In this document: piece after piece, positions 62,101 through 64,000 of the stretch
How positions within the stretch are numbered: the stretch's first letter is position 1
How the letters are laid out: each line of letters begins with the position of its first letter
The notes under the pieces: generated by a model
What the model was told of the DNA's origin: nothing
Databases searched by the model: none
Seen by the model: only the letters and a program-made list of their open reading frames with translations
Assembly (NCBI RefSeq): GCF_900111685.1
Contig: NZ_FOHX01000002.1
Span: 124,001-188,000, forward strand
Reading direction: 5' to 3'
DNA: 64,000 nt
DNA from: Nonomuraea wenchangensis
Lineage (GTDB): Bacteria; Actinomycetota; Actinomycetes; Streptosporangiales; Streptosporangiaceae
Position numbers and translations under genes: made by a program

Positions 62101-63904
62101 CGCCGCGCTGCTGGCCCGCGCGGCCGGGCCGCGGCTGCCTGAGGACCTGCCGCCGGTGCCGGTCGCGCTCGCGTCGCACACGACGGGCACGGCGGTCGTC
62201 GGCCCGGACGGCGCGGCGCTGAGCCACGCCGAGCTGAACGACCGCGCCGACCGGATCGCGGCCGGGCTGCTGGCGCACGGGGTGTCCCGGGGCGACGTGG
62301 TCGGCGTCCGCGTGCCTCGGGACCGGATGTTGCCGGCGGTGCTGCTGGGCGTGTGGCGGGCGGGGGCGGCGTACCTGCCGCTGGACCCGGACCACCCGGC
62401 CGAGCGGCTGCGCCTGCTGACCGAGGACGCGGGCGCCCGCGTGCTGCTCACGCGCGGCGAAGCACCCGCCGAAGCACCCGCCGAAGCACCCGCCGAAGCG
62501 ACGCCGGTCCCCGGCGCGGACGGGCTGGTGACGCTCGACGCGGATCGGCTCGCGGCGGGTCCGCGTGCGGACCTGCCCGAGGTGCGTGCCGAGGACCTGG
62601 CGTATCTCACCTACACCTCCGGCTCCACCGGCGCCCCCAAGGGGGTCGAGGTGACCCACGGCGGCCTGGCCGCCCTCGTGGCCGGGATGATCGCGACGCT
62701 CCGCCTCGGCCCCGCCGACGTGCAGCCCGCGGTCGCGCCGCTGAGCTTCGACGTCTCGGCCTCCGAGCTGTGGGCCGTCCTGACCGCCGGCGGCACGTCG
62801 GTGGTGGTGGACCGGGCCACGGCCACCGACGGGCACGCGCTGGCGGAGCTGATCAGCACGAGCGGGGCCACGGTGATCGACCTGGTGCCGACCGCGTACC
62901 GGATGTTGATCGCGGCCGGCTGGGCGGGCGGCCCCGCGCTGCGCGCCCTCGCCGGCGGGGAGGCACTGGACCCGGCGCTGGCCGAGCAGATCCTGCTCCG
63001 CGTCGGCGAGCTGTGGAACGCCTACGGGCCCACCGAGGCCACCGTCACCTCGACACTGCACCGGGTGCGCGCGCACGAGGGCGACCGGGTGCCGATCGGG
63101 TCGCCGATGCCGGGCGAGCGGGCGTACGTGGTGGACGCGCGGCTGCGGCTGGTCCCGCCGGGCGCGGTCGGCGAGCTGCTGCTGGGCGGCGCCGGGGTGG
63201 CCCGCGGCTACCGGGGCCGGCCCGACCTGACCTCGGCCGCCTTCGTGGCCGACCCGTTCGCGCCGGGCGGCCGGTGCTACCGCACGGGTGACCTGGCGCG
63301 GTGGCGGCCGGACGGGACGCTGGAGTTCCACGGCCGCCGCGACCACCAGGTGAAGGTCCGCGGCTACCGGATCGAGCTGGGCGAGATCGAGGCCGTGCTG
63401 CGCGAGCTCGCCGAAGCCGCGGTGACCGTGGCGGGGACGGGCGCGGACGCGCACCTGGTCGGCTACGTCACGCCGGAGACGGCGGACCTGGCCGCGATCG
63501 AGCGGCACGCCCGGTCCCGGCTGCCCGGCCACATGGTGCCGCGCCGCTGGGTCGCCCTGCCGGTCCTGCCCACACTGCCCAGCGGCAAGGTGAACCGCGA
63601 CGCGCTGCCCGAGCCGGACACCGGCCCGGACCCGGCGCGGGTCGCGCCGGCCACCGACGCCGAGCGCCTGGTGGCCGCCGTCTGGGCCGAGGTGCTGGAA
63701 CGACCCGAGGTGTGGGCCGGCGACGACTTCTTCGCCCTCGGCGGAGCCTCGTTCGCCGCGACCAGGGTGGCCGCCCGTCTCCGCGAGATGTTGCAGCTCG
63801 CCGTGCCCGTGCGGTTGTTGTTCGACCGCCCGGTGCTCGCCGACTTCGCCGCCGCGCTGGAGGAGCTGCTGGCCGCCGACCTGATGGAGGGGAACGAGGG
63901 ATGA
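59138..63904 (+). CDS. Non-ribosomal peptide synthetase, A-PCP-C-A-PCP
   Basis: 1588 residues. A1 (about 22-500; YTSGSTGRPKG, NMYGPTECTTG, RSGDLVR), PCP1 (LGGHSL, Ser537), condensation domain (about 585-980; TDHLAFDG with His716 and Asp720), A2 (about 990-1490; YTSGSTGAPKG, NAYGPTEATV, YRTGDLARW), PCP2 (LGGASF, Ser1538). It starts with an adenylation domain, so it is a loading plus first extension protein. Hand-read specificity positions are D-A-T-S-L-G-M-T-G-K (A1) and D-V-S-T-L-G-A-V-T-K (A2); neither matches a code I can name. ATG 59138 has GAAAGAGG upstream. Ends with an ATGA overlap to the next gene. Confidence 0.93.
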   Translation: MNTDVTGANRPLTDPPGRLHEALEAQCRRTPDRVAVVAGTSRLTYAELHRMANGVAHALAARGVGRGDLAGICLSRDEWLVPALIGVLKAGAAYVPLDPAYPAERLRFMAEDSGVSVVVTSAAQRDTASLTGAVTVLVDDVTPAARGPEAPGEPGDAAYVIYTSGSTGRPKGVVVEHRNTLNFVRWEASAYTAEELSGMLAGSSICFDASITQIFTPLCAGGTVIMADSVLALPTLPARDEVRTVFGVPSALSVLLREPLPDGVRMVLSGGERLTAALVARMYANPGVRRVLNMYGPTECTTGCTVFEVSRDHQGDPPLGGPMAGALLSVRDAAGRPVADGEVGELWIGGPGVTRGYLGHESQAFRTEPDGTRVYRSGDLVRWVDGLLRYVGRADDQVKIRGYRVELGEVESALDRHPAVRRSVVLAHTDDDGIAYLAAHVAASGVTEPELRDWLRERLPDHLVPARIGVTGDLPIAPTGKVDRDALPKLGAARTGSEAPVAPRTDDEREVAEVIADVLGLPEVGVHDRFADLGGHSLAAARVVTELSRRLGHTVPLAAFLTEPTAAGLAARLREPGSAPVRRTGATRHPLTATQRELWTLRQLHPHTPVTTVSVRLRVRGLSGSAPLRAALDAVLRRHEALRSTVSVGEDGVPYAVVHPPVAVPLIEHSAGADPVKVARAAAEHVFDVTDEVPLLRASLCPAGDDVAELVLVTDHLAFDGGSVGVLMDELAAELAGEPVPEPAVQLGDVAVREQEDRPGLARLREFWRGELAGAPVAGPPPADLTTGRAIRPLPGEFTDGVAALARACGTTPYAVYLAALALAAGEPDTLVGMVAARRAEPELARVVGPLIDTLPVRLRPDAAPTFRELVRQAGQAATRALVHQEVPPADLPRAPVLLAMQHAEVPVRAGCLELLTEVGSGAAVHEFSVLVNRTAAGAELHLEYAVALLGREAAEAYLDRLLWLLRRAVAEPDLVISAFEPVTPDERAALLARAAGPRLPEDLPPVPVALASHTTGTAVVGPDGAALSHAELNDRADRIAAGLLAHGVSRGDVVGVRVPRDRMLPAVLLGVWRAGAAYLPLDPDHPAERLRLLTEDAGARVLLTRGEAPAEAPAEAPAEATPVPGADGLVTLDADRLAAGPRADLPEVRAEDLAYLTYTSGSTGAPKGVEVTHGGLAALVAGMIATLRLGPADVQPAVAPLSFDVSASELWAVLTAGGTSVVVDRATATDGHALAELISTSGATVIDLVPTAYRMLIAAGWAGGPALRALAGGEALDPALAEQILLRVGELWNAYGPTEATVTSTLHRVRAHEGDRVPIGSPMPGERAYVVDARLRLVPPGAVGELLLGGAGVARGYRGRPDLTSAAFVADPFAPGGRCYRTGDLARWRPDGTLEFHGRRDHQVKVRGYRIELGEIEAVLRELAEAAVTVAGTGADAHLVGYVTPETADLAAIERHARSRLPGHMVPRRWVALPVLPTLPSGKVNRDALPEPDTGPDPARVAPATDAERLVAAVWAEVLERPEVWAGDDFFALGGASFAATRVAARLREMLQLAVPVRLLFDRPVLADFAAALEELLAADLMEGNEG
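62459..62494 (+). repeat. Three 12-bp tandem repeats in the A2 domain
   Basis: GAAGCACCCGCC three times exactly, then GAAGCG; encodes an EAPA run in a surface loop between the A2 core motifs. In-frame slippage product, no effect on core motifs. Confidence 0.85.
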
Positions 63905-64000
63905 CCGAGGTACGTGAGGACCGGATCGCCGAGCTCGTCCGGTCCAGGCTCGCCGCCGCGCTGAAGCAGAACGAGAAGGCCGCCGCCCCCGGCATCCCGG
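63901..64000 (+). CDS. Start of next NRPS-cluster protein (3' partial)
   Basis: ATG 63901 overlaps the NRPS stop (ATGA). The 33 visible residues (MTEVREDRIAELVRSRLAA, then LKQNEKAAAPGIP) form a charged helix and linker like those that begin NRPS subunits before a condensation domain. Function cannot be settled from this length. Confidence 0.6.
   Translation, partial: MTEVREDRIAELVRSRLAAALKQNEKAAAPGIP

Noticed and set aside
60779..63532. A 917-codon minus-strand open frame opposite the NRPS
   Set aside because: Shadow of the condensation and adenylation domains; Arg/His/Gln-rich with no fold.

Overview
The window is very GC-rich, densely packed actinobacterial DNA. GTG starts and ATGA/GTGA stop-start overlaps are common. 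Family content (large multidomain acyl-CoA carboxylase, caa3/bc1 respiratory genes, xylanolytic enzymes with ricin-type lectin modules, an NRPS) fits a soil filamentous actinomycete, most likely Streptosporangiaceae and Nonomuraea-like. That assignment is inference from gene content, not a search result.

Layout. (1) 0-2.6 kb and 48.9-57.5 kb are two blocks of secreted plant cell-wall (xylan/arabinan) enzymes: GH10, GH62, GH27, GH43, a CE1-type esterase, GH30 and a second GH43, almost all carrying ricin/CBM13 or CBM6 modules. Three transcription units share a TGTTAGCGCTAACA operator and a GAAACTTTC palindrome. One lectin module with its upstream region is duplicated almost verbatim 54 kb apart. 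(2) 2.6-5.6 kb: ArsR- and TetR-type regulators, a glyoxalase-fold (VOC) protein and a monooxygenase-truncated haemoglobin fusion. (3) 5.8-11.2 kb: one 1826-residue eukaryote-type carboxylase. (4) 11.2-24.9 kb: a divergent respiratory island. Leftward is ccmF-ccmG-ccmH-(Cys-Cys protein)-merR; rightward is ctaCDE-x-ctaG-qcrCAB-y-ccmC-ccmD-ccmE. Nearly every junction is translationally coupled. CcmE is fused to a cupredoxin, and no CcmA/CcmB is present here. (5) 24.9-26.3 kb: a lipoprotein. (6) 26.4-41.5 kb: a catabolic/transport island with a FluG-like amidohydrolase beside a glutamine-synthetase-like ligase, two M20 hydrolases, two SDRs, a polysaccharide-deacetylase-fold hydrolase, a gamma-glutamyltransferase, a complete Liv-type ABC importer and an RpiR regulator. 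The set is consistent with uptake and gamma-glutamyl-dependent breakdown of an unknown amine, amide or imide. (7) 41.6-44.6 kb: a cis-prenyltransferase translationally coupled to an MpaB-like oxygenase fused to EF-hands, then two uncharacterised genes. (8) 44.8-48.9 kb: two convergent paralogous secreted mini-proteins, then a probable peptide-natural-product locus: a 55-residue precursor with a four-Cys tail, a membrane-anchored thioredoxin-like protein, an exporter ABC protein and an S26 signal peptidase. (9) 57.5-58.5 kb: a double-GNAT acetyltransferase, followed by a gene-poor gap. (10) 59.1 kb to the end: the start of an NRPS cluster (A-PCP-C-A-PCP, then the first codons of the next subunit).

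The strongest candidates for undescribed biology are the 45.8-48.9 kb peptide locus, the cis-prenyltransferase/MpaB-EF-hand pair, the copper-flavoured cytochrome c maturation island, and the gamma-glutamyl catabolic island. No rRNA, tRNA, CRISPR array, insertion sequence or replication origin was recognised.
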